From a bacterium (lineage in GTDB: Bacteria > Babelota > Babeliae > Babelales > RVW-14), in NCBI GenBank assembly GCA_016699045.1, contig CP064957.1, forward strand, positions 310,001-374,000: a stretch of 64,000 bases of DNA. The letters run 5' to 3'. The notes below the pieces were generated by a model. The model was not told the DNA's origin, made no database searches, and saw only the letters and a list, made by a program, of their open reading frames with translations. Shown here piece after piece: positions 54,019 to 62,593 of this stretch (positions are counted from its first letter, which is position 1; every line of letters begins with the position of its first letter). A program made the position numbers and the translations under genes.

Positions 54019-55261
54019 ACGTCTCATTATGGAATAAATTTCATGATAGTAAAAACATGATTATTCCATTGCTTCTTGATATTTACTCACGCTACTCTGA
54101 CGATTCTAACCTCACTGCCCCTACTCCAACCGAAAATAATGAATTTCCTTTCTTTTATTTCTGTTTTTTATCAAATCTATTTAGAAACCATAACAAAGTA
54201 CCGATCATAAAAAAAATTTTAGATTTTGATCCAATACCAAAAAAAATTATCTCTTTGTTCTGCAGGTTGATTGATGCATTACCATTGCAAGAAGACGAAA
54301 CCAATGAAGAACTTGTATACCAAGCAGCTATCGCATACCTGCTAAGCGAATACGATTGCTCTAAGCTTGCACACGAGCAATTAGTCAAAGACACTATAAA
54401 AAATCTGGTAAAAAAAACATTAAGTAAAAATCATGAAAAGAATAAGGCTGCTGTATTGTCTATACTTATAAAGCCATTAATAGCACTAAATCTACAAGAC
54501 GAAATAACAAGCATTATAGATTTTGCAGAAAAATGCGGTAATGATAATGATCAAAAGAAAAAAAAGCTTGGCCTTGGATTACTTATGTCGTTCGCTCAAA
54601 ATGACAACAACCTTGAAAAGATAACACTGTTGATCATAAATATCCTTAAAGATCACAAAAAATTGAACCAAAAATTATTCGAGCTAACATTAGGAAGTAT
54701 TTATCTATTAACAGAAAAGAACAAAGCTTTGCCAATTGCTTCACTAAACCAAGCTTTCTCAATAATTTCAAAAATATATTTTGAGACCGAAGATACAGAT
54801 ATAGAAACATCGTGCTCAGGAACGTTAATAATGTTATTTGAGCAAAAAATAGGAGTACAAGAAGCAACTGATGTCGCAATGAAGATCATAAAAAATCACG
54901 CTTCAGAAACGGACATTGCCATTGAAAGAGCAGTTTTTCTTCTCGTACTGCTCTTTTCAGAAGGCCACGCACTAACCGAGGCCGAGGAAGCAATCAATAT
55001 ACTTGGAGATCAGCATCCAGAAAGTATAAGACTTCGCCAAATGATTGACAAATATAATCAACCAATCGAAGATCTTAAAACTTTGGGGCTACCAGCAAAT
55101 ACTCCAAAAGGTGATCCTAGTATTAAAAAAGCGTATCGTACATTGGCTATGCGATGGCACCCTGATAAAATCCAGGAAATGAAATAGAAGCTAACACAAA
55201 ATTTAAAGCAATTTCTGAAGCCTATCAAAGACTCACTAAAGAAGAATCAGCAACAAATTAA
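54015..55261 (+). CDS. C-terminal part of the same gene, ending in a J domain
   Basis: The open frame 54015-55187 is an all-helical, HEAT/TPR-like region (repeated helix pairs, for example ALTEAEEAINILGDQHPESIRLRQM) followed by the start of a J domain: TLGLPANTPKGDPSIKKAYRTLAMRWHPDK with the HPD motif. Right after HPDK the frame breaks; adding one A to the A4 at 55167-55170 gives NPGNEIEANTKFKAISEAYQRLTKEE, completing helices III and IV, up to TAA 55259-55261. So a C-terminal J domain on an exported protein, with two single-base losses in A-runs. It may recruit host or own Hsp70. Confidence 0.75.
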
Positions 55262-55263
55262 TA

Positions 55264-55303
55264 AGCAAAGAGTGCCTGCAGATTTTTGCAGGCACTCTTT
55301 GCT
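55264..55303. terminator. bidirectional terminator
   Basis: A perfect 17-bp stem (55264-55280 with 55287-55303) and a TTTT-containing loop between two convergent genes. No long T-run on either side, so termination strength is uncertain. Confidence 0.65.
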
Positions 55304-55311
55304 CTAATCAA

Positions 55312-56538
55312 TTACAAAAATACATCACCATTAATCAAGTCAATCATTTTTTTATACAAACGCAGCATAAAAATATCAAATTGCGCTTTAACAGCGGCAA
55401 AATCTTCATCGCTGACCATGGCAGGAATCGTACCTTTTGATTTGCATCGCTGCGTTAAACTACCAAACCCACGATCAAGCGACTTGGTAGGAATTTTCCA
55501 AAAAGCATCCAGATACGTAATATGCGTTTGGCCACGATCATAATGCAACGTGAATACTAAACGCATAGTTGGATCAAAATCAGCACCATCAATCGTCATG
55601 GTATTTGATGGACAATATTCTTCAACCAAAAAATGATACTTGCCCGTCGTATGCCAATAATTAAAAAGCTCACGATCGTTACTATATATTTTTTGATTTT
55701 TTGGTTCTTGCAAACTGTTTTTATCAAGCATGCACTGCAAAACCGTATCCAAATCTTGTTGGTCGGCCATGATTATACCGCGGCCTTTAAAATCATTCAG
55801 CGGCTTAATAACATAGCGCTCACATTGCAATGCTTCATGAATTTTTTGTGCCAAATCTGTAGAATATTCTTTGGTACATAAAACAAATTTTGGCTTGTAA
55901 GGCGCAAACTCTTTATCTAAAAATAAAATATTAGTTAAATATTTACTATTCACAAAAGGCGCTACAGCAGCTCCTAAAACTAATAAATCTTCATTATTAT
56001 TTTTGAACGCTAAAATATGCGAACCAGAAGCATCTATATGCCGAAACATTAACAAACCAGCATGATCTGACAAAACAGCAGAATGTTTTCTTCTTCGCAA
56101 ATTTCTAAAAGCAGGAACATTTGCAAGATCAGCAGTTCTTCCCATCGTCTTACCGCCCAATGCTAACAATTGAGCATTACGAATTTCCTGACGGTCTTCA
56201 GCACTAAATATGCCGGGACCAATATAATAAGGTGGTAGGTTAAATTGCTTAAAATAATTCCAAAAAAGCTGCCACATCGCTCCCTTGCCATGCATTGCAT
56301 CATGACCTTTGTAGCGAGAACGCATCCCCTCGCCAAATTCACAAATTTTTACCTTGCCATCTTTCAATCTTAAATCAGCAATCAGCCACGAGATATCAGA
56401 CTTTATATCAACTCGATAAGCTGCAAACTTGCTCTGCAATTTAGCAAGCAAACCACTTTGTAGTGACGGCTCAATATCCGCAGAAACCGACCCCGCCAAC
56501 ACAATAATACCGACTAAAAAACTCGTTGTTTTTCTCAT
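55312..56538 (-). CDS. exported ATP-grasp-like protein, paralogue 5
   Basis: 408 residues, signal peptide (1-20). Family motifs: ISWLIADLRLKDGKVKICEFG, MWQLFWNYFKQFNLPPYYIGP, YVIKPLNDFKGRGIIMA (the Ser is replaced by Asp-Phe), HFLVEEYCPSNTMTI, FDPTMRLVFTLHYDRGQTHITYLDAFWKIPTKSL. Overall pairwise similarity to the other four is clear but moderate, so the family is old, not a recent tandem burst. Ribosome site AAAGGAGAACAAG, rather far from the ATG. Confidence 0.75.
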   Translation of the reverse strand: MRKTTSFLVGIIVLAGSVSADIEPSLQSGLLAKLQSKFAAYRVDIKSDISWLIADLRLKDGKVKICEFGEGMRSRYKGHDAMHGKGAMWQLFWNYFKQFNLPPYYIGPGIFSAEDRQEIRNAQLLALGGKTMGRTADLANVPAFRNLRRRKHSAVLSDHAGLLMFRHIDASGSHILAFKNNNEDLLVLGAAVAPFVNSKYLTNILFLDKEFAPYKPKFVLCTKEYSTDLAQKIHEALQCERYVIKPLNDFKGRGIIMADQQDLDTVLQCMLDKNSLQEPKNQKIYSNDRELFNYWHTTGKYHFLVEEYCPSNTMTIDGADFDPTMRLVFTLHYDRGQTHITYLDAFWKIPTKSLDRGFGSLTQRCKSKGTIPAMVSDEDFAAVKAQFDIFMLRLYKKMIDLINGDVFL

Positions 56539-56707
56539 GACCTTGTTCTCCTTTTTTTTAGAAAACTAACTACACTTCTGCAGCCAGTTATAGCACAAAA
56601 AAATCATCATGTAAGAACGCAAAATATTTCTTGATCATCAGCGTAAAAGGCGTTACGCTCCTGAACTATGCACTACTATTTAAACCTTTTAGGAGAGAGG
56701 AAAACAT

Positions 56708-58273
56708 ATGAAGGCGCGCATCATAATATTAAGTCTTTTTTTATTGACAGCTTCACACAATGTCTTTGGCATCACCATTGATCTTGCGCAAAAAACTACA
56801 CAAAAACCCTACCAAGCAACATGCTTTTTACTCAAAGAAAATTTTACTAAAGATGCGGCTCTTTTAGCAGCAGAAGAAAGTTTGCAATTACAAGCGTTGC
56901 TTGGCAGCGACCTTGGAACATTGCTCAATTCGTTAGAATTTAAAGGTGCTGCTGGCACTATTCATTGCATCCCAGCACCCGTCAATAATGCTCTTCATTA
57001 TTTTATTTTTGCCGGCACCGGCGTTGACGAGCAAAATGAACAAAGCATGGAAAACATGCGACGCGCTACCGGAAAAATTGTTAACGAACTCAAAACAAAA
57101 AAGATTCCTAACGCCATTCTGCACATGCCAGAAGATGCCTCAGCAGAACTTACAAAACAAGTAACAATAGCAGCACTCTTAACTGATTATCAATACAGCG
57201 ATTTCAAAAGCGATTACAAACATATTGACCATGTACTCACACTCGTACAAGAAAACGCTGGCGATGAAACAGCCACCGCCGTGTGGCAAGGCACCGTTAT
57301 TGGCGACATGACCAACACCATTCGTCGCTGGTCAGATGGCCCACCAAACATTGTAACGCCAAATTTTTTGGCAGAACAAGCAAAAAAACTTTCTGCTGAG
57401 CATGACTGCATTTGCACTGTCTTTGATCGCGCACAAGCGGAAGAACTCGGCCTCAATGGTTTTGTTGCTGTTGGCAAAGGATCAGCATCAGAAGAACGTT
57501 TTATTATTGTTGAATATCACACACCAGATCCTGATGCACCAACTATTGCATTGGTCGGCAAAGGCGTGGTATTTGATACCGGCGGCGTTAATTTAAAAAC
57601 TGAAGCCGGCATGATTGGCATGAAATACGACATGTGCGGTGCTGCTGCAGTGCTGGGCACCGTTTTTACGATTGCCCAACTCAAACCAAATATTAACGTT
57701 ATCGCTATCGCACCAGCAGTAGAAAATAAAACGGGCTGCCAAGCATATCGCCCACAAGATATCATCACATTTTTTAACGGCAAGCACGGCGAAATTTTAA
57801 ATACCGATGCCGAAGGCCGCGTAATCTTGGCTGACGCGTTAAGTTATGCAGAAAAAATTTACAAGCCAGATGCCATTATCGACGTTGCCACGTTGACCGG
57901 CGCCTGCGTCATGGCTCTCGGCCATTATTTTTCAGGCATGATGAGCCGCAACCAAGATTTGAAAGATCAACTGTTTAACGCCGCAAAAAACTCTGGCGAA
58001 CGACTTTGGGAACTACCAATGTGCGATGATTTCAAAAAAAGTTTAGAATCACCCTACGCTGATTTTGCACATTTGGCAGGATCTGCTACCGGCGCTGGTG
58101 CTATTACCGCCGCCCACTTTTTAGAAAACTTTGTTGAAAATACGCCGTGGGCGCATCTTGACATTGCTGGAACCTCGAATAAAGTTGAAAATGTCAGCTA
58201 CTTAAACAGCAAATTGGCAACCGGTGTTGGCGTTCGTTTGTTAACTGATCTTGTTTTAAATTATCAAAAATAA
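56708..58273 (+). CDS. exported M17 leucyl aminopeptidase
   Basis: 521 residues of the PepA family, a two-metal exopeptidase that removes N-terminal residues. Motifs VGKGVVFDTGGVNLKT (about 283-298), MKYDMCGAAAVLGT and NTDAEGRVILADAL (about 364-377) carry the metal ligands and catalytic Lys/Arg; the C-terminal HLDIAGTS is normal. Unlike typical PepA it starts with a signal peptide (MKARIIILSLFLLTASHNVFG). The likely role is peptide digestion outside the cytoplasm, for example of host peptides. The FKBP lipoprotein gene follows after 18 bases and is probably cotranscribed. Confidence 0.93.
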   Translation: MKARIIILSLFLLTASHNVFGITIDLAQKTTQKPYQATCFLLKENFTKDAALLAAEESLQLQALLGSDLGTLLNSLEFKGAAGTIHCIPAPVNNALHYFIFAGTGVDEQNEQSMENMRRATGKIVNELKTKKIPNAILHMPEDASAELTKQVTIAALLTDYQYSDFKSDYKHIDHVLTLVQENAGDETATAVWQGTVIGDMTNTIRRWSDGPPNIVTPNFLAEQAKKLSAEHDCICTVFDRAQAEELGLNGFVAVGKGSASEERFIIVEYHTPDPDAPTIALVGKGVVFDTGGVNLKTEAGMIGMKYDMCGAAAVLGTVFTIAQLKPNINVIAIAPAVENKTGCQAYRPQDIITFFNGKHGEILNTDAEGRVILADALSYAEKIYKPDAIIDVATLTGACVMALGHYFSGMMSRNQDLKDQLFNAAKNSGERLWELPMCDDFKKSLESPYADFAHLAGSATGAGAITAAHFLENFVENTPWAHLDIAGTSNKVENVSYLNSKLATGVGVRLLTDLVLNYQK

Positions 58274-58291
58274 CTCAAAAGGAGCCCATAT

Positions 58292-58804
58292 ATGAAAAAT
58301 AAGTTGTTCAAAAAATTACTTACGGTAGGCTTATGTTGTACAGTGTTTTCAAGTTGCAGTAACAAAAACATTGAACAGTCAACGACAACAACATCAAAAT
58401 TAACTGAGCAGGAAACAAAGGCTCAGGCAACAACAAAGGGAAGCCCCGTGGTAACATTAGATTCAGGATTAAAGTACGAAATCATAACAGCTGCACCCGA
58501 CAACGCTGCAAAGCCAACCAAAGGCCAAGAAGTGGTTGTTCATTACACCGGCTGGTTAGACAATAACGGCCAAAAAGGCACTAAGTTTGATAGCAGCGTT
58601 GATCGCGGCCAAGAATTTAGATTTGTCGTTGGTATCGGCCAAGTTATTCAAGGCTGGGATCAAACACTTCTTGATATGAAGGTTGGCGAAAAACGCCTTG
58701 TTTCAATTCCTGCACATTTGGCTTATGGGACTCGTGGTGCTGGCAATGTAATCCCACCAAATGCAACCTTACTTTTTGAAGTAGAATTGCGCAAAATAGC
58801 TTAA
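58292..58804 (+). CDS. FKBP-type peptidyl-prolyl isomerase lipoprotein
   Basis: 170 residues: lipoprotein signal with lipobox VFSSC (Cys about residue 22), a Thr/Gln-rich linker, and one FKBP domain (VVVHYTGWLDNNGQKGTKFDSSVDRGQEFRFVVGIGQVIQGWDQTLLDMKVGEKRLVSIPAHLAYGTRGAGNVIPPNATLLFEVEL is continuous at 58531-58794; key residues Tyr, Phe, Asp, Trp, Tyr, Phe are all kept). It probably assists folding of exported proteins. Strong ribosome site (AAAAGGAG). Confidence 0.94.
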   Translation: MKNKLFKKLLTVGLCCTVFSSCSNKNIEQSTTTTSKLTEQETKAQATTKGSPVVTLDSGLKYEIITAAPDNAAKPTKGQEVVVHYTGWLDNNGQKGTKFDSSVDRGQEFRFVVGIGQVIQGWDQTLLDMKVGEKRLVSIPAHLAYGTRGAGNVIPPNATLLFEVELRKIA

Positions 58805-58824
58805 AACGCTTATTCGTAGATTTT

Positions 58825-58860
58825 AAAAAGGGCCATACGGTTTTTCCGTATAGCCCTTTT
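58825..58860 (+). terminator. Rho-independent terminator
   Basis: AAAAGGGC-ATACGG pairs with CCGTAT-GCCCTTTT around a T-rich loop (one mismatch); then AGCTTTATTTTAG. Ends the aminopeptidase-FKBP unit. Confidence 0.8.
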
Positions 58861-58897
58861 AGCTTTATTTTAGCCAAAATGCGCCAAATTTAACGCC

Positions 58898-58925
58898 TTG
58901 CGTTAATCAACAAATATGTTATAAT
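58898..58925 (+). promoter_or_regulatory. promoter of the TrpXYZ-like operon
   Basis: TTGCGT (58898-58903), a 16-base spacer and a perfect TATAAT (58920-58925). The transcript would start near 58932, giving a leader of about 260 bases. Confidence 0.6.
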
Positions 58926-59024
58926 TACAATATGAAAAATAAAAATTGGTGTTTTGACCACCTTGCTTTGTCAAAAAAAATTGCGGGGGACCTCCACGGG
59001 GTTTTCTCTCTTTGTTGCGCGTAT

Positions 59025-59096
59025 ATGTATGCCTCATATAGCTATCGTTTTTATACAAACGCTGGGGATTCTTTGCACGCACTCATAGTTACTTAA
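59025..59096 (+). CDS. Tyr-rich leader peptide candidate
   Basis: ATG 59025 opens a 23-codon frame that begins MYASYSYRFYTNAGDS and stops at TAA 59094-59096. Four of the first ten residues are Tyr, all TAT, plus one Phe. The same frame is open back to ATG 58932 (54 codons, leaderless if the promoter is right). No strong ribosome site precedes 59025. The position just before two alternative hairpins fits a classical attenuation leader. Coding is inferred. Confidence 0.5.
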   Translation: MYASYSYRFYTNAGDSLHALIVT

Positions 59097-59153
59097 TTTA
59101 GATTTAAAATTTTGAGACGTACTCCCCAGCCTAAAAAGCTGGGGATTTTTTTT
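59061..59153 (+). promoter_or_regulatory. attenuator with alternative hairpins
   Basis: TCCCCAGC (59123-59130) can pair with GCTGGGGA at 59138-59145, followed by eight T (a terminator), or with an identical GCTGGGGA at 59061-59068 inside the leader frame (an antiterminator). A ribosome stalled on the Tyr codons at 59028-59043 would leave 59061-59068 free, whereas one that reaches the stop at 59096 would cover it. Confidence 0.6.
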
Positions 59154-59191
59154 GTTCTTTTTTTATTACTACTTTTATCCAAGGACCAATT

Positions 59192-60163
59192 ATGAAAATT
59201 CAAAAAATGTTACTGTTAACAACCGGCACTCTCATGCTGGTCGGCGCTCTTTTTGCATTCAAACATCTACGCAAACAACCAACACATCAATTTACCGTTG
59301 GCATTTTGCAAACAGCTTCCCACCCAGCTCTTGATGCGGTACGAGAAGGCTTTAAAAAACAAGCTCTGGCAAAACTGGGCGATGTTGGTTTTATTGAACA
59401 AAATGCACAAGGCTCAACCAGCAACGCGCACATGATTGCACAAAGCTTCAATCAAAATCAATCGATCGATCTAGTACTCGCTATTGCCACACCAGCAGCA
59501 CAAGCAATGGCTTCCCTCAATTCATCAAAGCCAATCGTTTTTGCCGCGGTTACTGACCCAACGGCAGCAGGACTTACGGGGCAAAATATCTGTGGCGCAA
59601 CCGATAGTATCAACGTTGCTCAGCAATGCGCATTGATTCGTGAGCTCACACCAAACGCAAAAACCGTCGCGTTACTTTTCAACAAGGGCGAAGTTAATGC
59701 AACCAGCATGGTAGCACAGATGGAACCAGAACTTAAAAAATTAGGTCTCACCACAATCCAATGCTGCGTTACCAACGAATCAGAAATACCAGCCGCTGTT
59801 GCCTCAGCATGTGGCAAGGCAGAGGTTATTCTTGCGCCAATTGATAACACAGTTGCCAGCACAATCGATTTTATAGCGCCAATGGCACGATCAAGACAAA
59901 TCCCACTCTTTGTCAGCGATAATTTATTGGTACAACGCGGAGCACTTGCTGCACGGGGTGTTGACTACTTTACCAGTGGCATGACCGCTGCCGACCTTGC
60001 TCGCCACATTTTAATTGAACATCAAAAGCCATCAGCTTTGAAAACGATTACACCAGAATGCAACACGGTTTTTGTAAACAAAGATACGGCACACGCCTGT
60101 GAGCTCACGGTACCACAAAACTTTGGCGACGATGTACAAGTGCGCACGGTTTATGATGAATAA
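59192..60163 (+). CDS. ABC transporter substrate-binding protein (TrpX-like)
   Basis: 323 residues of the ABC_sub_bind (PF04392-type) family: N-terminal membrane/signal segment (about 6-26), TVGILQTASHPALDAVREGFKKQ, IDLVLAIATPAAQAM, KPIVFAAVTDP, KTVALLFNKGEVNA, and a late LFVSDNLLVQRGALAARGVDYF. Members of this family with this gene order (binding protein, BPD_transp_2 permease, ATPase) include the tryptophan transporter TrpXYZ. The Tyr-rich leader suggests an aromatic amino acid as substrate. Good ribosome site (CAAGGA). Confidence 0.9.
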   Translation: MKIQKMLLLTTGTLMLVGALFAFKHLRKQPTHQFTVGILQTASHPALDAVREGFKKQALAKLGDVGFIEQNAQGSTSNAHMIAQSFNQNQSIDLVLAIATPAAQAMASLNSSKPIVFAAVTDPTAAGLTGQNICGATDSINVAQQCALIRELTPNAKTVALLFNKGEVNATSMVAQMEPELKKLGLTTIQCCVTNESEIPAAVASACGKAEVILAPIDNTVASTIDFIAPMARSRQIPLFVSDNLLVQRGALAARGVDYFTSGMTAADLARHILIEHQKPSALKTITPECNTVFVNKDTAHACELTVPQNFGDDVQVRTVYDE

Positions 60164-60198
60164 AAATATTGTTAACAGATTACTGAGATTGAAAACCA

Positions 60199-61038
60199 AT
60201 GAATGAATTTGCTTTATTAATAACAAGTATTGAATGCGGTCTTATTTTTTCGTTGCCGATACTCGGCATGTTTTTAAGTTCGCGCGTACTTAAAGTTGAT
60301 GACATGACGCTTGAAGGAAGCTTTGGACTTGGTGGGGCATTAACCGCTCTGCTGTTAAGTCAAGGGCTCAGTCCGTTACTTGCCATGCCATTAGCAATGC
60401 TTGCTGCCGGTGCGGCCGGATTTATCACCGCACTGATGCACACAACCTTGCAACTGAATGTTTTGATGAGCGGCATTATTGTGACCACCGGCCTTTTTTC
60501 CATTAACCTCATATTGGCGGGTGCCAATATTTCACTTGCATCACATCAAACTATTTTTAAGCTTTGCAGTTTTATGACTGACTACAAATTATTATTTTTA
60601 GCGCTCTTCGCGTTTGCTTGCGTGATACTTGTCAGATGGCTGCTCACAACGCAAGTTGGTTTTTTGTTACAAGCAACCGGACACAACCCACGCGTTGTGC
60701 AAGCATTTGCCAAAAGCCCAACGTCTTTTTTAACACTTGGTCTCGTACTCGCTAACATGTTGGCAGGTCTTGCCGGCTCACTGTTGGTGCAATACGTTGG
60801 GTTCTTTTCAATCTGGTCAAGCGTCGGTACAATTATTATAACGTTGGCGGGACTCATGCTGGCAGAAATGCTCAGCACGCGTGTTAACGCCGCGCTCATT
60901 GCTGGCGCCATCATGTACCAACTTGTTATTGCGCTCACTTTTGAGCTGCAGCTGAATCCCAACTGGAACAAGCTTATTACCGCACTGTTCATTATCGCAC
61001 TGTTGGCTGGGAAAAAAATAGTGACGGAAAAGGACTAA
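60199..61038 (+). CDS. ABC transporter permease (TrpY-like)
   Basis: 279 residues, about eight membrane spans, of the branched-chain-type permease family (BPD_transp_2). Features: VDDMTLEGSFGLGGALTA, NVLMSGIIVTTGLFSINLIL, QATGHNPRVVQAFAKSP (the EAA-like loop facing the ATPase). Second gene of the transporter operon; the ATPase gene starts two bases after its stop. Confidence 0.9.
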   Translation: MNEFALLITSIECGLIFSLPILGMFLSSRVLKVDDMTLEGSFGLGGALTALLLSQGLSPLLAMPLAMLAAGAAGFITALMHTTLQLNVLMSGIIVTTGLFSINLILAGANISLASHQTIFKLCSFMTDYKLLFLALFAFACVILVRWLLTTQVGFLLQATGHNPRVVQAFAKSPTSFLTLGLVLANMLAGLAGSLLVQYVGFFSIWSSVGTIIITLAGLMLAEMLSTRVNAALIAGAIMYQLVIALTFELQLNPNWNKLITALFIIALLAGKKIVTEKD

Positions 61039-61039
61039 C

Positions 61040-61789
61040 ATGATTTCATTAAAAAATATCAGTAAAAAACACGGCCACAAAACAACTCTTGTCAACGTTA
61101 ACACCACGATAGAACAAGGCGATTTTATTGTAATTGTGGGGCCCAATGGCGCCGGCAAAACAACGTTGTTCGATTTGATTGCCGGCACACAAGTATCAAC
61201 GGCCGGTAGAATCACGCTTGATAATAAAGACATTACTACCACCAACGAACATGTTCGCGCACACTGGATGGGCCGCCTGTTGCAAAATCCCGAACATAAC
61301 ACGGTTGACACCATGACCGTCGCCCAAAACCTTGCGCTGGCATTATTTGCAAAAAAATCAGCATCACTTGCTGATGCACTTAAAATTGTTACGCCAGCAG
61401 TCATTGACGATATTCAAAAAAATTATGGCATCGATCTTAAGCCATTATTACAAACGCCCATGAAATCACTTTCTGGTGGACAGCGCCAATTGATTGCTTT
61501 TATAATGGCAACAATTACCAACCCTCGCCTCCTGCTTTTGGACGAACCAACTGCAGCGCTTGATCCGCAAGCAGCCACCACGCTCTTATCATGCGCGTAT
61601 CGTTTTATGCAACAGCACCACATGACCGCGCTGTTGATTACACACGATCCTCAGATTGCGTTAACGCTCGGTAATAAATTATGGTTGGTAAAAGATGGTA
61701 CCGTTACGGTATTTGATGAACAAACCAAGAAAGCACTGAAGCCGCAAGATTTGATTGGCAGCATTGATTATGCAAACATCGTTACGTAA
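61040..61789 (+). CDS. ABC transporter ATPase (TrpZ-like)
   Basis: 249 residues with Walker A GPNGAGKTT, Q-loop LLQNPEHN, signature LSGGQRQL, Walker B LLLLDEP and H-loop ITHD. Powers uptake by the permease at 60199. The NPEHNTVDTMTVAQNLALAL stretch is typical of this amino acid/sugar import subfamily. Own bidirectional terminator follows. Confidence 0.93.
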   Translation: MISLKNISKKHGHKTTLVNVNTTIEQGDFIVIVGPNGAGKTTLFDLIAGTQVSTAGRITLDNKDITTTNEHVRAHWMGRLLQNPEHNTVDTMTVAQNLALALFAKKSASLADALKIVTPAVIDDIQKNYGIDLKPLLQTPMKSLSGGQRQLIAFIMATITNPRLLLLDEPTAALDPQAATTLLSCAYRFMQQHHMTALLITHDPQIALTLGNKLWLVKDGTVTVFDEQTKKALKPQDLIGSIDYANIVT

Positions 61790-61810
61790 AAAAAGACTTA
61801 TAGTTAAAAC

Positions 61811-61843
61811 AAAAAAAGCCTCTATTTTGTAGAGGCTTTTTTT
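61811..61843. terminator. bidirectional Rho-independent terminator
   Basis: AAAAAAAGCCTCTA (61811-61824) and TAGAGGCTTTTTTT (61830-61843) form a symmetric hairpin with T-runs on both strands, serving the convergent transporter and J-domain genes. Confidence 0.92.
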
Positions 61844-62593
61844 ATGATAGTTCAGTTTTATTTTTTCATTAACAAGTCATACGCTTCACTAATTTCTTTA
61901 AAGCGCGCTTCTGCTTCTTTATTTCCTGGATTTTTGTCAGGATGGAATTGACGCGCCAATCGACGATAAGTTTTCTTAATTTCATCGTCAGAAGCATCCT
62001 CTGGCAAGCCTAATACTTCAAGGTTTTTGCGCCGCTCTCCGGCTGGATCAGGAAAATTCCACTGATTATAACTATTCCCATAGCTATGCTGGTTATAGCT
62101 ATTGTTATTTTTATCTTCCTCGATAATTTTGCCAAGCTCGACAAAGTCCTGGCCACAACCATAGATATGTGCCAACGCTGCAAGAATAAACAAGATTGGT
62201 TTTTGTGATGCTTTATCTGCTGCAAAAAATTCAGTACCACAACGCGTGAGCGATCGTAAACCTCTCGCTACTTCTCTTATCGCCATTGCTTGACCAGTCT
62301 TTATTTCGTGGTTATCACCTTCACTTGCTGGCACCATTCCCAAGAGGGTTTCTATTAGAATCAAAGCATAAACAAGCTTAGAAACCTGAGGCTGCGCTTG
62401 TGGATCAATCACCTGTGCCGGATCATCAAGCGATGCCGCATCCGCTTCTAGCTCATGCTTATTCATCACTGAATAAAGAGCGTCAGCCATTTCATACAAA
62501 TCGTAAGCGGCCCAAGGATAGGTATAAAGACACCGATCAGTTTTGCCGTTGTTGTACAAATCGAGCAATCCATTCAATAAAGAAAGCCCACTA

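Noticed and set aside
59123..59153. Hairpin read as an end of an IS200-type element
   Set aside because: It resembles the IS200 hairpins at 6321 and 6835 in shape, but there is no transposase remnant, and the T8 tail and the alternative partner upstream fit an attenuator better. An IS remnant is not fully excluded.
58932..59191. T-box riboswitch before the TrpXYZ-like operon
   Set aside because: The conserved T-box sequence (AGGGTGGNACCGCG) and a specifier loop are not found.
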